DNA of 64,000 nt from Candidatus Gastranaerophilales bacterium. GTDB taxonomy: Bacteria; Cyanobacteriota; Vampirovibrionia; Gastranaerophilales; Gastranaerophilaceae. How positions within the stretch are numbered: position 1 is the stretch's first letter; the number at the start of each line of letters is the position of its first letter. The notes below the pieces were generated by a model. The model was not told where the DNA came from, searched no databases, and saw only the letters and a list, made by a program, of their open reading frames with translations. Location of the stretch: positions 1-64,000 of the forward strand of contig CALVAQ010000002.1 in the NCBI GenBank assembly GCA_944325595.1, in the 5' to 3' direction. Below are positions 25,611-33,501 of this stretch, piece after piece. A program made the translations under genes and the position numbers.

Positions 25611-25833
25611 CTCTTGGATTATTGGCGTTCACAAGGTTTAGTATTCCGTTTCGAATTTTTATTCTAAAAATTCTTTACTTCATCAACCTTGTTCACATGG
25701 CTGTTCGCTCACTTCGTTCGACTCCACAGCCGCTCAAAATCCGCTCTTGGATTATTGGCGTTCACAAGGTTTTGCATTCCGTTTCGAATTTTTATTCTAA
25801 AAATTCTCCACTTCATTAACCTTGTTCACATGG
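25604..25833. repeat. 133-bp repeat with nested inverted repeats (two copies)
   Basis: AAATCCGCTCTTGGATTATT begins at 25604 and 25737, and the copies run to GTTCACATGG at 25700 and 25833 with a different filler at 25701-25736. Each copy has an outer inverted repeat ACAAGGTT/AACCTTGT (25631-25692 and 25764-25825) and an inner one GAATTTTTA/TAAAAATTC (first copy 25653-25673). The start overlaps the third partial 101-bp unit, so the two repeat types share a junction sequence. It looks like a duplicated hairpin element. Confidence 0.75.
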
Positions 25834-25880
25834 GCACTGGGTTCGGTATTACCTCACACGGCGTGCCCGCTCAAAATCCG

Positions 25881-25910
25881 CAAAAAAAAAGCTCTAATTT
25901 TCATTAGAGC
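25881..25910 (-). terminator. Intrinsic terminator on the minus strand
   Basis: GCTCTAAT/ATTAGAGC is a perfect 8-bp stem with a four-base loop, followed on the minus strand by nine T. There is no T-run on the plus side, so it serves the minus strand. No minus-strand protein gene lies upstream of it. Confidence 0.8.
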
Positions 25911-26015
25911 AATACTTTTAATAGGAAGGGAAGGTTAGGAAGTTAGGTAGGTTAGTTAGTGTGAAAGTGTCTCGTCTATTTTTATGTTTGATTTTTTCTC
26001 GTTTTGTTTATTTAA
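25881..26015 (-). ncRNA. Candidate small RNA with CU-rich region
   Basis: A minus-strand transcript is suggested by a strong terminator at 25881-25910 and a possible promoter (TTGGAG at 26045-26050, 17-base spacer, TATATG at 26022-26027). The predicted RNA, about 135 bases, has no reading frame of note. Its middle is a pyrimidine-rich, probably unpaired stretch (complement of 25921-25955) with CUUCC, CCUUCCC and CUACC, able to pair with ribosome-binding sites such as AGGAAGG. Promoter strength and expression are unproven. Confidence 0.45.
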
Positions 26016-26032
26016 TGCTTACATATATATAA

Positions 26033-26238
26033 AGTATATACAAACTCCAAAATTTCACTCATGAGTATATACTGTTACATTTCTTTACAAAACATCGGTT
26101 AACACAAAAAATAATTCCATCTAGTTAAAATATTACGAAATATTAATAAAGTATATATCATACACTTAAAACCGGAATTGCTGATATAATTGACTTTTAA
26201 GACATAAAAGAATAAACTGATTAACGAAAAAGTATATA
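26033..26238. repeat. Four spaced AGTATATA boxes
   Basis: AGTATATA followed by C or T occurs at 26033, 26064, 26150 and 26231 in the same orientation, three of the four preceded by AA. The spacings are 31, 86 and 81 bases. The boxes lie in very AT-rich sequence, so chance is possible, but the eight-base identity and shared orientation suggest protein-binding sites or repeated promoter elements. Confidence 0.4.
26190..26218 (+). promoter_or_regulatory. Candidate promoter for the 26345 gene
   Basis: TTGACT (26190-26195), a 17-base spacer and TAAACT (26213-26218). One AGTATATA box lies just downstream at 26231. Confidence 0.45.
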
Positions 26239-26344
26239 TCAAAAAAATTTTTTCTGTTAAACTAGCAAAAAAAAATTACTTTGTGTTTTTAAGCATGACG
26301 AAGAACACGAAAGAGATAAAATACATAATTTCCGGAGAGAAATA

Positions 26345-26713
26345 ATGACAGATATAAACAACAATGTAAATTTGAATAATGTTAGAAGCACATACACCCC
26401 CGGTGTAAAAAAAGAAGATACAAAATCTTTTGCAGCTGCAGAAAACATGCCTCAAGAAGTATTAAATGACGGCACAAATGCTGCTGATTCGTACGGGCGT
26501 GTGCTTGTTAATCAGGCAGGAAAAATCGACAATCCCGAGACTGTAAAATGCATCAAAGACTCAGTTGATTTCTTTTTGAACAATCCTGAACTTGCTGCTG
26601 TTGCAATGAAAGCCTGTGATGATGCATATGAACTGCTTGAGGCTGACGGCTGTGAACACGCATATGAAAAAGCGTGCTGCGGAAGCTGCAATGCAGCGTA
26701 TGACAGAGTATAA
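26345..26713 (+). CDS. Hypothetical 122-residue protein, cysteine-rich C-terminus
   Basis: No family is recognised. The N-terminus (MTDINNNVNLNNVRS) is Asn-rich and may be a weak variant of the I-N motif seen elsewhere in the window. The central and C-terminal parts are acidic and helical (CIKDSVDFFLNNPELAAVAMKACDDAYELLE), ending in a cluster of cysteines (GCEHAYEKACCGSCNAAYDRV) that could bind metal or form disulfides. It has a GGAGAG ribosome site and no signal peptide or membrane segment. It is 50 bases upstream of nadK, which has its own -10 box. Confidence 0.7.
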   Translation: MTDINNNVNLNNVRSTYTPGVKKEDTKSFAAAENMPQEVLNDGTNAADSYGRVLVNQAGKIDNPETVKCIKDSVDFFLNNPELAAVAMKACDDAYELLEADGCEHAYEKACCGSCNAAYDRV

Positions 26714-26751
26714 ATTTATATTCAAAAATAGCCGAAACTTTGCAATTATAG

Positions 26752-26757
26752 TATAAT
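26752..26757 (+). promoter_or_regulatory. -10 box placing the nadK start at the mRNA 5' end
   Basis: TATAAT is followed by exactly six bases and the ATG at 26764, implying a leaderless mRNA. No -35 box or Shine-Dalgarno sequence is recognisable. Confidence 0.5.
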
Positions 26758-26763
26758 CCGTCT

Positions 26764-27594
26764 ATGGATAATTTGTTGTCATTCAAAAATATTTCGATAA
26801 TTTACAATAAAGACGTAAAAGAGTCATATGACATAGCCCTTTTGGTACATAAAACTTTTGAAACAAAAGGCATAAAATCTACTGTCACTACATCTCATAA
26901 TCTGGATAATCAAGCAACTCTGGCAGTGACTATCGGAGGAGACGGCACATTACTCAAAGCCGCAAGGTTTTATGCCCCTCTTAATGTTCCAGTTTTTGGC
27001 ATAAACCTTGGTCGTCTCGGATTTTTGGCACAGGCAAACATTGATGAAATTGATTCATCTATAGACAAACTGATTAACGGCAAATACAAAATTCAAAACA
27101 GAATGATGCTCGAGGTTGCATCCGGACACGATATGCTTGCTTTAAACGATATTGTTATAAAAGGAGACAGTTTTTCCAGAACATCAAAGCTCTTTTTATC
27201 TATAAACGGTAAAGTAGTATGTGATTATCTTGCAGACGGGTTAATCATCTCCACACCAACCGGTTCAACAGCATATACACTATCAGCCGGCGGACCTGTT
27301 GTCTCTCCGGATTTGCTCGCAATAGTAATTGTTCCTATATGCCCGCATACATTGACATCCAGACCGCTTGTTATTCCTGCTGATGAAAATATAACAGTAA
27401 CAAGCTGCAACTCAGGTAATATGCTAAAAATGTCAGCTGACGGACAGGAAACCGTAGAAGTCCCCGCAAACAAAGAAATCAAAATCAACAAAAGCAATGT
27501 TATGGCAAGACTCGTAATACTTGAAAAAGAAGATAATGAGTTTTATTCTATACTTAGAGAGAAGCTGCAATGGGGAGTTGCGCCGGAGCGATAA
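26764..27594 (+). CDS. nadK: NAD kinase
   Basis: The 276-residue enzyme phosphorylates NAD to NADP. The ATP-binding GGDGT motif is at residues 58-62 (VTIGGDGTLLKAARF), and the glycine-rich GLIISTPTGSTAYTLSAGGP motif is intact. The usual N-E pair before the nucleotide loop reads ALNDIVI here, a conservative Glu-to-Asp change. It abuts recN, whose ATG directly follows the nadK stop codon. Confidence 0.95.
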   Translation: MDNLLSFKNISIIYNKDVKESYDIALLVHKTFETKGIKSTVTTSHNLDNQATLAVTIGGDGTLLKAARFYAPLNVPVFGINLGRLGFLAQANIDEIDSSIDKLINGKYKIQNRMMLEVASGHDMLALNDIVIKGDSFSRTSKLFLSINGKVVCDYLADGLIISTPTGSTAYTLSAGGPVVSPDLLAIVIVPICPHTLTSRPLVIPADENITVTSCNSGNMLKMSADGQETVEVPANKEIKINKSNVMARLVILEKEDNEFYSILREKLQWGVAPER

Positions 27595-29247
27595 ATGATA
27601 AAAACACTCGAAATAAATGATTTTATAATTATAGACAATTTAAAACTTGAGTTTGACAAGGGATTTAACATAATCACAGGTGAAACCGGTGCTGGCAAAA
27701 GCATCATAATAAATGCAATTGACCTTGCATTCGGTGCACGTGCAAACAAAGAGCTTATAAAAACCGGTTGTTCAAGAGCAATGATAGAAGTAGTTCTGGA
27801 TATAGACAACAAGTTTCCTGAAGCGTTCTTTACCGAATACGGCATAGAAAGATTCGGCAACGAAATAATACTGTCACGTGAAATCACAGAAACCGGCTCC
27901 CGCTCAAGGATTAACGGTGTAATGGTCACTCAAGACGTAATAAAAGCTCTCAGAGAATCTGTTATCGATATTCATAACCAGCATATGACTTATACATATA
28001 TACAGCCCAAGTATCATATTTCTTTGCTGGACGGCTATGGAGACTATAATCATCAAGAACTGCTTCAAAATTACAAATCTATATACTCAGAATACATCAA
28101 TGTCTTAAAGCAGCTTGAAGATGCGCTAAATGCCACTCAAAAATCAGAACAGCAGATAGACTTTTTGAAATTTCAAATCGATGAAATAGAAAATGCAAGA
28201 ATTGATGATATCGAAGAGGACAAAAAGCTTGAAGAAGAATTGAACATTCTTGCCAATGTAGAAAAGCTAAAAGAGTTGACATATTCATCATACTGGGCAA
28301 TGTATGGAGACGATACCTGTATTTTGTCAGCGCTTGGTAAAGTAAAAACAAACATTTCAAAAGCTGCCGAGATGGATTCAAATTTGTCAGAGTTTGAAAC
28401 AGAAATCATAAATGCACAAGAGACACTAAGGGAGCTGTCTTCAAATCTGCGTAATTATTCAGAAGCACTTGAACTTGATGAACAGCGTCTGGATGAAGTT
28501 CAGCAGAGAATTGATGAACTGGACAAAATAAAAAGGAAATACGGTTCAACTCTTGAAACTGTACTGGAAAATTACGACAATTTTGTGAAAGAATACAACT
28601 CTATTGAATTTTCACAAGAAGAAATCGAACGATTGGAAACCAGAAAAAGCGAATTATCCGAACAATTAAAACACTCCTCAGATAACCTGTCAAACTCAAG
28701 AAAGAAATTGTCAACCAACCTGTCAGAGCTTATGCGTAATCAGTTAGAACAGCTGGATATGCCGAAAGTTAAGTTTGAAATACAAATACAGCCATGCGAA
28801 TACAACTCTCTTGGTGCGGACAATGTTGAATTTCTGATTTCAACAAACATATCAGAAGAGCCGAAACCGCTCGCAAAAATTGCTTCAGGCGGTGAAATTT
28901 CGAGAGTAATGCTTGCAATAAAAACAATATTTGCAAATACAGACAACATCAGTACAATTATATTTGATGAAATTGATACAGGTATATCGGGCAATGCATG
29001 TCAGGCTGTAGCACAGACTATTACAAAACTAGCAAAGTCACACCAGATTATTTCTATCACACATCAGCCGATTATTGCGGCAAAATCAGACAGACATTTT
29101 TATGTTGCCAAAACACAGGACGAAAAAACTAATGTAAAAGTTTACACACTGGATGAGCAAAATAAAATAAAAGCCATAGCTATGCTGGCTGCCGGTGAAA
29201 TTACTGATGATTCTGTCAATTTTGCAAAACAACTCATTTATAATTGA
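27595..29247 (+). CDS. recN: DNA repair protein RecN
   Basis: This 550-residue SMC-like ATPase acts in double-strand-break repair. Walker A is GETGAGKS at residues 29-36; two coiled-coil arms flank the middle; the ABC signature IASGGEISRVMLAIK and Walker B TIIFDEIDTGISG are near the C-terminus. It is fused in transcription with nadK, an arrangement known in several phyla. No separate ribosome site is needed because of the stop-start junction. Confidence 0.96.
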   Translation: MIKTLEINDFIIIDNLKLEFDKGFNIITGETGAGKSIIINAIDLAFGARANKELIKTGCSRAMIEVVLDIDNKFPEAFFTEYGIERFGNEIILSREITETGSRSRINGVMVTQDVIKALRESVIDIHNQHMTYTYIQPKYHISLLDGYGDYNHQELLQNYKSIYSEYINVLKQLEDALNATQKSEQQIDFLKFQIDEIENARIDDIEEDKKLEEELNILANVEKLKELTYSSYWAMYGDDTCILSALGKVKTNISKAAEMDSNLSEFETEIINAQETLRELSSNLRNYSEALELDEQRLDEVQQRIDELDKIKRKYGSTLETVLENYDNFVKEYNSIEFSQEEIERLETRKSELSEQLKHSSDNLSNSRKKLSTNLSELMRNQLEQLDMPKVKFEIQIQPCEYNSLGADNVEFLISTNISEEPKPLAKIASGGEISRVMLAIKTIFANTDNISTIIFDEIDTGISGNACQAVAQTITKLAKSHQIISITHQPIIAAKSDRHFYVAKTQDEKTNVKVYTLDEQNKIKAIAMLAAGEITDDSVNFAKQLIYN

Positions 29248-29268
29248 TTTTATGAACAAAAAATGAGT

Positions 29269-29274
29269 TATAAT
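29269..29274 (+). promoter_or_regulatory. -10 box at the xer gene, leaderless start
   Basis: TATAAT is followed by six bases and the ATG at 29281. TTGATT at 29244-29249 is a possible -35 box, but at a long 19-base spacing. Confidence 0.5.
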
Positions 29275-29280
29275 ACTTTT

Positions 29281-30150
29281 ATGCTGATACAGTACATTGC
29301 AGAATATCTTGAATATCTTCAAGCGGAAAGAGGACTCTCTCAAAATACGCTCGATGCATATCGCAGAGATTTGGAAGCTTTTTGCAACTTTTTGTACTCT
29401 CAGAATACAATAGACGAACTTTCCGAAATCAAACGTACACATATAAATCTTTTTTTAAAAGATTTACATGACAAAAATTACAGTATGACCAGCATCACAA
29501 GGAAAATTGCGGCAATAAGAGGCTGGTTCAGATGGCTTTTTGCTACTGAAATAATTTCGCAAGACCCGAGTCTCGGGGTTGAACTGCCAAAACTTACAAA
29601 GAAACTTCCCAAAGTGATGTCTGTTGCTGAAATAGAGAAAATATTAAAAAACAACTTGACTGATACTGAAGCTGTAATTATGGAACTGCTGTACGGGGCA
29701 GGACTAAGAGTTTCGGAACTCGTGAATCTAAATGTAAATAATATTGACTTGTCCTCACGCTATGTCAGATGTTACGGCAAAGGGTCAAAAGAAAGAATAA
29801 TTCCTATCGGAGACAAGGCAAAAAAAGCAGTTCTGAAATACTTAAAAGACAGAGAACTTATCGTAAAAAAATACAAACTTGAAACAAAAAAATTCCTTTT
29901 GAAAGAAAGCGGACACGACGTAACTAGGCAGGATGTTTATGTTTTTATCAGAAATCAAGGAGAACTTTTGAAAAAACACATATCTCCTCACACACTGCGC
30001 CACAGTTTTGCTACACATATGCTCGAAAACGGAGCAGATTTGAGAGTTGTACAAGAGCTATTAGGACATAGCGATGTATCAACAACACAGCTCTACACAC
30101 ATGTAAGCAAAAAAAGATTGAAAGAGGTATATTTCGCAATCAACGGATAG
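29281..30150 (+). CDS. Tyrosine recombinase XerC/XerD
   Basis: The 289-residue protein resolves chromosome dimers at dif sites. All six catalytic residues are present: Arg143, Lys167, His237, Arg240, His263 and Tyr272 (YGAGLRVSEL, YGKGSKERIIP, SPHTLRHSFATH, LGHSDVSTTQLYTHV). The N-terminal SAM-like DNA-binding domain (YLEYLQAERGLSQNTLDAYRRDL) is standard. The ATG at 29281 is preferred over 29263 because it fits both the family N-terminus and the six-base spacing from TATAAT. XerC and XerD cannot be told apart with confidence. A chromosomal Xer, not an element integrase, is most likely given its length and neighbours. Confidence 0.92.
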   Translation: MLIQYIAEYLEYLQAERGLSQNTLDAYRRDLEAFCNFLYSQNTIDELSEIKRTHINLFLKDLHDKNYSMTSITRKIAAIRGWFRWLFATEIISQDPSLGVELPKLTKKLPKVMSVAEIEKILKNNLTDTEAVIMELLYGAGLRVSELVNLNVNNIDLSSRYVRCYGKGSKERIIPIGDKAKKAVLKYLKDRELIVKKYKLETKKFLLKESGHDVTRQDVYVFIRNQGELLKKHISPHTLRHSFATHMLENGADLRVVQELLGHSDVSTTQLYTHVSKKRLKEVYFAING

Positions 30151-30406
30151 GTTTGCTGTCAGAAAGTTTTAAAACCGCCTTTAATGCAACTAAATCCTCA
30201 TAGGCTGCTCCCGCTTCAGCAAGCTCTTCCGCATTTATTCCAAAAAGGCTGATTATATCTTTTGTCGCATCGCTAAAATCATTGTTGTCTATTTTTCTTA
30301 TTACTTCTTTTATTGCATCTTCACGAGAAAGCGACGGAGCGTTCAGATTGATGGCGGCACCTGATTTTGAAAGATTATAAAAATTTCTCTTTTTGGCTTT
30401 TCCCAT
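30140..30406 (-). CDS. Hypothetical 88-residue protein downstream of gltD
   Basis: The product starts MGKAKKRNFYNLSKSG and is otherwise an acidic helical protein (EDAIKEVIRKIDNNDF, ELAEAGAAYEDLVALKAVLKL). No family is recognised. A start six codons earlier (TTG at 30424) would overlap gltD, so the ATG at 30406, five bases after the gltD stop codon, is chosen. The 3' end overlaps the convergent xer gene by 11 bases, leaving no room for a terminator. Confidence 0.65.
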   Translation of the reverse strand: MGKAKKRNFYNLSKSGAAINLNAPSLSREDAIKEVIRKIDNNDFSDATKDIISLFGINAEELAEAGAAYEDLVALKAVLKLSDSKPIR

Positions 30407-30411
30407 GTCAG

Positions 30412-31800
30412 CTATTTTGCACAAATTGCTTTTAAATATTCATCAATGGCTTTTGCGGCACGCTTGCCTGCCCCCATAGCATTGATAGCATTTGATTCAC
30501 CAGTAGGTGCAACGTCACCTCCGGCATACACTCCGGGGATAGATGTTTCACCGGTTTGTTCATTTACAACGATATAGCCCCTGTTGTTCGTTTCCAGCTC
30601 TAGTCCTTCTTTTTGAGCTGATTTTTGGATAATCGGATTCGGACCTGTACCGAGTGCAACAATCACGGCATCAAGCTCAACAGTATCGGATTTGCCTGTC
30701 GGAACAGGTCGTCTTCTGCCGGATGCATCAGGTTCTCCAAGTTCCATGATGTCAAATTTCATAGCTTTCACCCAGCCGTCTTCACCAATGATTTCCGAAG
30801 GTGCATGCAGGAACTTGAATACAACGCCTTCTTCTTTTGCATGCCTGATTTCTTCGAGTCGTGCAGGAAGCTCTTTTTCTGTTCTTCTGTATGCGATATA
30901 GACTTCTTTGTATCCGACTCTCACGGCTGTTCTGGCAGCATCCATGGCGACATTTCCCCCGCCTATAACAGCAACTTTTTCGCCCACTTTGAGAGGTGTC
31001 GGTGTACTTTCTTCATTAGCATGCATCAAATTGACTCTTGTCAAAAATTCATTTGCACTGTATACACCGTTTAAGTTTTCGCCCGGAATATTCATCATTT
31101 TCGGCAGACCCGCACCGGAACAGAGAAAAATAGCTTTAAATCCGTCTTCTTTGAGCTGGTTTATCGTAATTGATTTTCCGACAATTACATTCTTTTCAAA
31201 TTTGACACCAATTGCTTTTAATCCGTCAATTTCCCTGTCCAAAACAGTTCTGGGAAGTCTGAAAGGCGGAATTCCATATCTGAGTACACCGCCTAATTTG
31301 TGAAGAGCTTCGAAAACAGTAACATCATAGCCTGCTTTTCTTAAATCCGCAGCGGCAGTGATACCGGCACAACCTGAGCCGACGATTGCAACTTTTATGC
31401 CGTTATCTTTTATTTCGCCAGTTTGGGCTTCAGTTTTGTCTCCTACATATCTTTCGAGTGCGCCAATTGCTACCGGCTTGTCTTTGATTCCAAGGATACA
31501 ATTGCCTTCGCACTGTCTTTCCTGCGGACAGACTCTGCCGCATACAGAAGGGAGCATACTTGTTTGTCTGATAATATCACCCGCTTTATCCACATCATTT
31601 TCTTTTATAGCGGCAATAAAATCAGGGATTTGAATATTAACGGGACAGCCTTTTACACATCTTGCGTTCTTACAATGCAAACATCTTGAAGCTTCCAAAG
31701 ATGCCTGCTCGTCAGTAAAATTGCTTTCTACCGCATCAAAATTCGTTCTTCTAATCTGAGGGTCCTGCTCAACAGGGTGTTGTCTTTCAACTTTTTCCAT
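30412..31800 (-). CDS. gltD: Glutamate synthase small-subunit type NADPH oxidoreductase
   Basis: The 462-residue flavoprotein has the GltD pattern: an N-terminal domain with two cysteine groups for 4Fe-4S clusters (CLHCKNARCVKGCP and CGRVCPQERQCEGNC), then an FAD Rossmann motif AIVGSGCAGITAAADLRKAGY and an NADPH motif AVIGGGNVAMDAARTA. It feeds electrons from NADPH for glutamate formation or, in related enzymes, for other reductions. No large subunit (gltB) is in the window, so it may act alone or with a distant partner. The adjacent minus-strand gene upstream is glnA, supporting a role in ammonium assimilation. Confidence 0.9.
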   Translation of the reverse strand: MEKVERQHPVEQDPQIRRTNFDAVESNFTDEQASLEASRCLHCKNARCVKGCPVNIQIPDFIAAIKENDVDKAGDIIRQTSMLPSVCGRVCPQERQCEGNCILGIKDKPVAIGALERYVGDKTEAQTGEIKDNGIKVAIVGSGCAGITAAADLRKAGYDVTVFEALHKLGGVLRYGIPPFRLPRTVLDREIDGLKAIGVKFEKNVIVGKSITINQLKEDGFKAIFLCSGAGLPKMMNIPGENLNGVYSANEFLTRVNLMHANEESTPTPLKVGEKVAVIGGGNVAMDAARTAVRVGYKEVYIAYRRTEKELPARLEEIRHAKEEGVVFKFLHAPSEIIGEDGWVKAMKFDIMELGEPDASGRRRPVPTGKSDTVELDAVIVALGTGPNPIIQKSAQKEGLELETNNRGYIVVNEQTGETSIPGVYAGGDVAPTGESNAINAMGAGKRAAKAIDEYLKAICAK

Positions 31801-31855
31801 TATTCATATGCTCCATAACTCACAAGAAAATTATAATATAAATATTTTCGTTTGA

Positions 31856-33178
31856 TTACACATCGAGATACTTTTTCAACTCCCATGGGGTAACCTGTTT
31901 TCTGTAATCATTCCATTCTTTTTTCTTTGAGGTAATAAATTCCTCAAAGATATAATCCCCGAGAGCAGCTTTTGACACAAAGCTCTTTTCCATTTCATCC
32001 AGTGCTGTAAACATGTTTCTTGGTAATGACTTTATTTTTCGCTGTTTTATTTCGTTGCTCGACAAAAGGAACAAGTTTTTCTCCACAGGTTTTGGAGGAT
32101 CAATTTTGTTTCTTATTCCGTCGAGACAGGTTTGAAAAATAACAGCAAAAGCAAGATAAGGATTTGTAGCACAGTCGGGTGAACGCAATTCCAGTCGGGT
32201 TGATTTACCCCTTTTTGAAGGTATTCTGACAAGAGCGCTTCTTGTAACCACTGACCAGACTATATATATAGGAGCTTCATAGTCTTTAACCAATCGTTTA
32301 TAACTATTAACGGTAGGATTCAAAACAGCAGTGATACCTTTTATATTTTTTAAAAGTGAACCTATTGAATACATAGCTTTTTCCGACAATTTATGTTCTG
32401 ACATTTCATCAAAAAACAAATTCTTTTTACCGTCGGTTAAAGAGATATTCAAATGCAGTCCGGAACCGTTTTGACCATATATTGGCTTTGGCATAAAAGA
32501 TGCCTTAAAACCAAAGACATCTGCTATCACCTTTGTAACAAACTTGAATGTAATCAGGTTGTCAGCTGATTTCAAAATATCTTCATGTCCCAAATCCACC
32601 TCATGTTGAAAAGGAGCCCCCTCATGGTGTAAGGCTTCAACCTCAAACCCCATTTCTTGCAGAGCGGTAAGTATCTGCAAAAGAGTGTCGTCATATTTAT
32701 GGCAGCGATTTGCATCATAATAGCCTGTTTTTTCATCGCCCGGGATAATGTTGTTTTCTGCATCCGTTTTTAACAAAAAGAACTCGACTTCAGGTCCTAT
32801 TTGCATTTTATAACCCAGCTCTTTTGCTTTTTCTACAATCTTTTTCAGATTTGAACGGGGACATCCGGCAAAAGGCGTATTATCCGCATTATGAATGTCA
32901 CATATAAATCTGGCTGTGTACTGCAGTTTAGAAAACTTAAACGGAAATATCAAAAATGTCTCTTTATCCGGACACAGTCTCAAATCCATCGTTTCATTTT
33001 CACGAAAGCCGCTTATTGAAGAACCGTCAAACATAATCTCGCCGTTTAGTATAGTTTCTATTTGATTAGACGGCATTGCAAGTGTTTTTATGTGTCCGTG
33101 TATATCAACAAACTGCAAATAGATTGTTTTTATATTATTTTCTTTAATCTTTTTCTTTATTTCAAGGTCGGATAGCAT
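31856..33178 (-). CDS. glnA: Glutamine synthetase, type I
   Basis: The enzyme makes glutamine from glutamate, ammonia and ATP as a dodecamer. Typical segments are FVDIHGHIKTL, MFDGSSISGF, the metal ligands in QIGPEVEFFLL, the ATP loop NPTVNSYKRLVKDYEAP and ELRSPDCATNPYLAFA. At 440 residues it matches the shorter GSI-alpha class and lacks an obvious adenylylation tyrosine site near the C-terminus. The ATG at 33178 is preferred over 33205 because it is exactly six bases after a GATAAT box with a matched -35, and the protein then begins MLSDLEIKKKIKE as expected for the family. Confidence 0.94.
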   Translation of the reverse strand: MLSDLEIKKKIKENNIKTIYLQFVDIHGHIKTLAMPSNQIETILNGEIMFDGSSISGFRENETMDLRLCPDKETFLIFPFKFSKLQYTARFICDIHNADNTPFAGCPRSNLKKIVEKAKELGYKMQIGPEVEFFLLKTDAENNIIPGDEKTGYYDANRCHKYDDTLLQILTALQEMGFEVEALHHEGAPFQHEVDLGHEDILKSADNLITFKFVTKVIADVFGFKASFMPKPIYGQNGSGLHLNISLTDGKKNLFFDEMSEHKLSEKAMYSIGSLLKNIKGITAVLNPTVNSYKRLVKDYEAPIYIVWSVVTRSALVRIPSKRGKSTRLELRSPDCATNPYLAFAVIFQTCLDGIRNKIDPPKPVEKNLFLLSSNEIKQRKIKSLPRNMFTALDEMEKSFVSKAALGDYIFEEFITSKKKEWNDYRKQVTPWELKKYLDV

Positions 33179-33184
33179 ATGATG

Positions 33185-33213
33185 ATTATCGTTTATGCCG
33201 TGCATTTTTGCAA
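33185..33213 (-). promoter_or_regulatory. glnA promoter giving a leaderless start
   Basis: On the minus strand TTGCAA (33208-33213), a 17-base spacer and GATAAT (33185-33190) are followed by six bases and the ATG at 33178. It lies inside the region that a longer glnA start at 33205 would use. Confidence 0.6.
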
Positions 33214-33335
33214 GTAAATTAATTTAACATTTCTTAATAATATTTATATAAAAAAGCAATATTTTTTAAATAACAGACTTTATATATGTGAGAGGAAACA
33301 AAAGCAAAACAGACTAGAGAGAAAAGGGTATTATT

Positions 33336-33494
33336 ATGGAAAAGAATGTGAAATATTCGTACAACTACATGGCTAAATCAAAAGAGGCGGACCCAAAATT
33401 ATTTAATCCGAATCTTGTTTTGAAATTACCCAAAATCAAAATGACACTGCCTAAAATCAACTTGTGCAGCAACTTTGAACTAGCATTTTGTTAG
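33336..33494 (+). CDS. Small hypothetical protein, 52 residues
   Basis: The open frame begins MEKNVKYSYNYMAK and ends NFELAFC, with a repeated L-P-K-I-x pattern (LPKIKMTLPKINLC). AAGGG lies about nine bases before the ATG. The upstream region has TTTATATAAAAAAG at 33243-33256, an exact 14-base match to the region upstream of the ribbon-helix-helix gene at 39983. The protein is basic and has no recognised family. It is convergent with the 33502 gene seven bases away. That it is translated is plausible, not proven. Confidence 0.5.
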   Translation: MEKNVKYSYNYMAKSKEADPKLFNPNLVLKLPKIKMTLPKINLCSNFELAFC

Positions 33495-33501
33495 TTTACC
33501 G

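Larger units (their letters stand above)
24737..26344. other. Gene-free repeat cluster after tRNA-Ser
   Basis: This 1.6-kb stretch has no credible protein gene. It contains the 88-bp repeat, a terminator, two palindromic elements, 101- and 133-bp repeats, a terminator-bounded candidate small RNA and four AGTATATA boxes, each listed separately. Between them, 24953-25115 and 25271-25388 show nothing I can name. The middle (25140-25870) is visibly more GC-rich than the rest of the window; the right part (25911-26340) is extremely AT-rich. Confidence 0.7.

Noticed and set aside
25389-25833. Possible CRISPR array
   Set aside because: The repeats are 101 and 133 bases long and lie head to tail with no unique spacers of constant length; no cas genes are near.
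25157-25907. Several plus-strand open frames of 70-220 codons
   Set aside because: They run through the 101- and 133-bp repeats, whose units are not multiples of three, in different frames. None has a ribosome site or a recognisable domain.
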